Position numbers and translations under genes: made by a program. Positions 5,827 through 6,456 of a stretch of DNA of 6,456 nt are shown in pieces. The stretch's first letter is position 1, and each line of letters opens with the position of its first letter. The DNA comes from CAZUZD01 sp964624465 (lineage in GTDB: Bacteria > Planctomycetota > Planctomycetia > Isosphaerales > Isosphaeraceae), in assembly GCA_964624465.1 (NCBI GenBank), contig CAZUZD010000341.1, positions 1 through 6,456 of the forward strand. The letters run 5' to 3'. Below the pieces are notes generated by a model. The model searched no databases. It had not been told where the DNA came from and saw only the letters and a list, made by a program, of their open reading frames with translations.

Positions 5827-6456
<630 letters not shown>

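Overview
The window is uniformly very GC-rich (codon third positions are mostly G or C). Its gene types suggest a planctomycete, most plausibly of the Isosphaeraceae: a very large Ala/Pro/Gly-rich protein with beta-helix-like repeats, a prolyl oligopeptidase, a small lipoprotein, a bacterial PH-domain membrane protein and an adrenodoxin-spaced ferredoxin. The taxonomic guess rests on overall character, not on a marker gene. No rRNA, tRNA, CRISPR array, insertion sequence or phage gene was seen.

Layout from left to right. (1) Positions 2-2506, + strand: the C-terminal 834 codons of a large protein with two parallel-beta-helix-like modules; its 5' end lies outside the window. (2) Positions 2528-3082, - strand: a MacroD-type macrodomain hydrolase, convergent with gene 1. 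The two stop codons sit in the two arms of one inverted repeat. (3) Positions 3279-3527, + strand: an unrecognised 82-residue protein, divergent from the macrodomain gene. (4) Positions 3626-4435, + strand: a membrane protein with a disordered N-terminal tail, two transmembrane helices and a bacterial PH (bPH2/YdbS-like) domain. (5) Positions 4591-4914, + strand: a 107-residue [2Fe-2S] ferredoxin, followed by a strong hairpin terminator at 4948-4994. (6) Positions 5048-5164, - strand: a 38-residue, very basic four-cysteine zinc-ribbon protein with a long structured leader. (7) Positions 5383-5727, - strand: a 114-residue lipoprotein with its own promoter in a short AT-rich island. (8) Positions 5827-6456, - strand: the C-terminal 209 residues of an S9A prolyl oligopeptidase with the whole catalytic triad; its 5' end lies outside the window.

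The genes look like individually transcribed housekeeping or accessory genes, not one operon. Spacings are 97-217 bases, except for the tight convergent pair at 2506/2528. Candidate promoters can be placed before the macrodomain, ferredoxin, zinc-ribbon and lipoprotein genes. I see no convincing undescribed multi-gene system. The points most worth a second look are the 38-residue zinc ribbon, whose cysteine spacing matches ribosomal protein L40e, with its hairpin-bearing leader; the hairpin shared by two stop codons; and the apparent internal duplication of the large beta-helix protein. There is no gene-free stretch longer than 300 bases.
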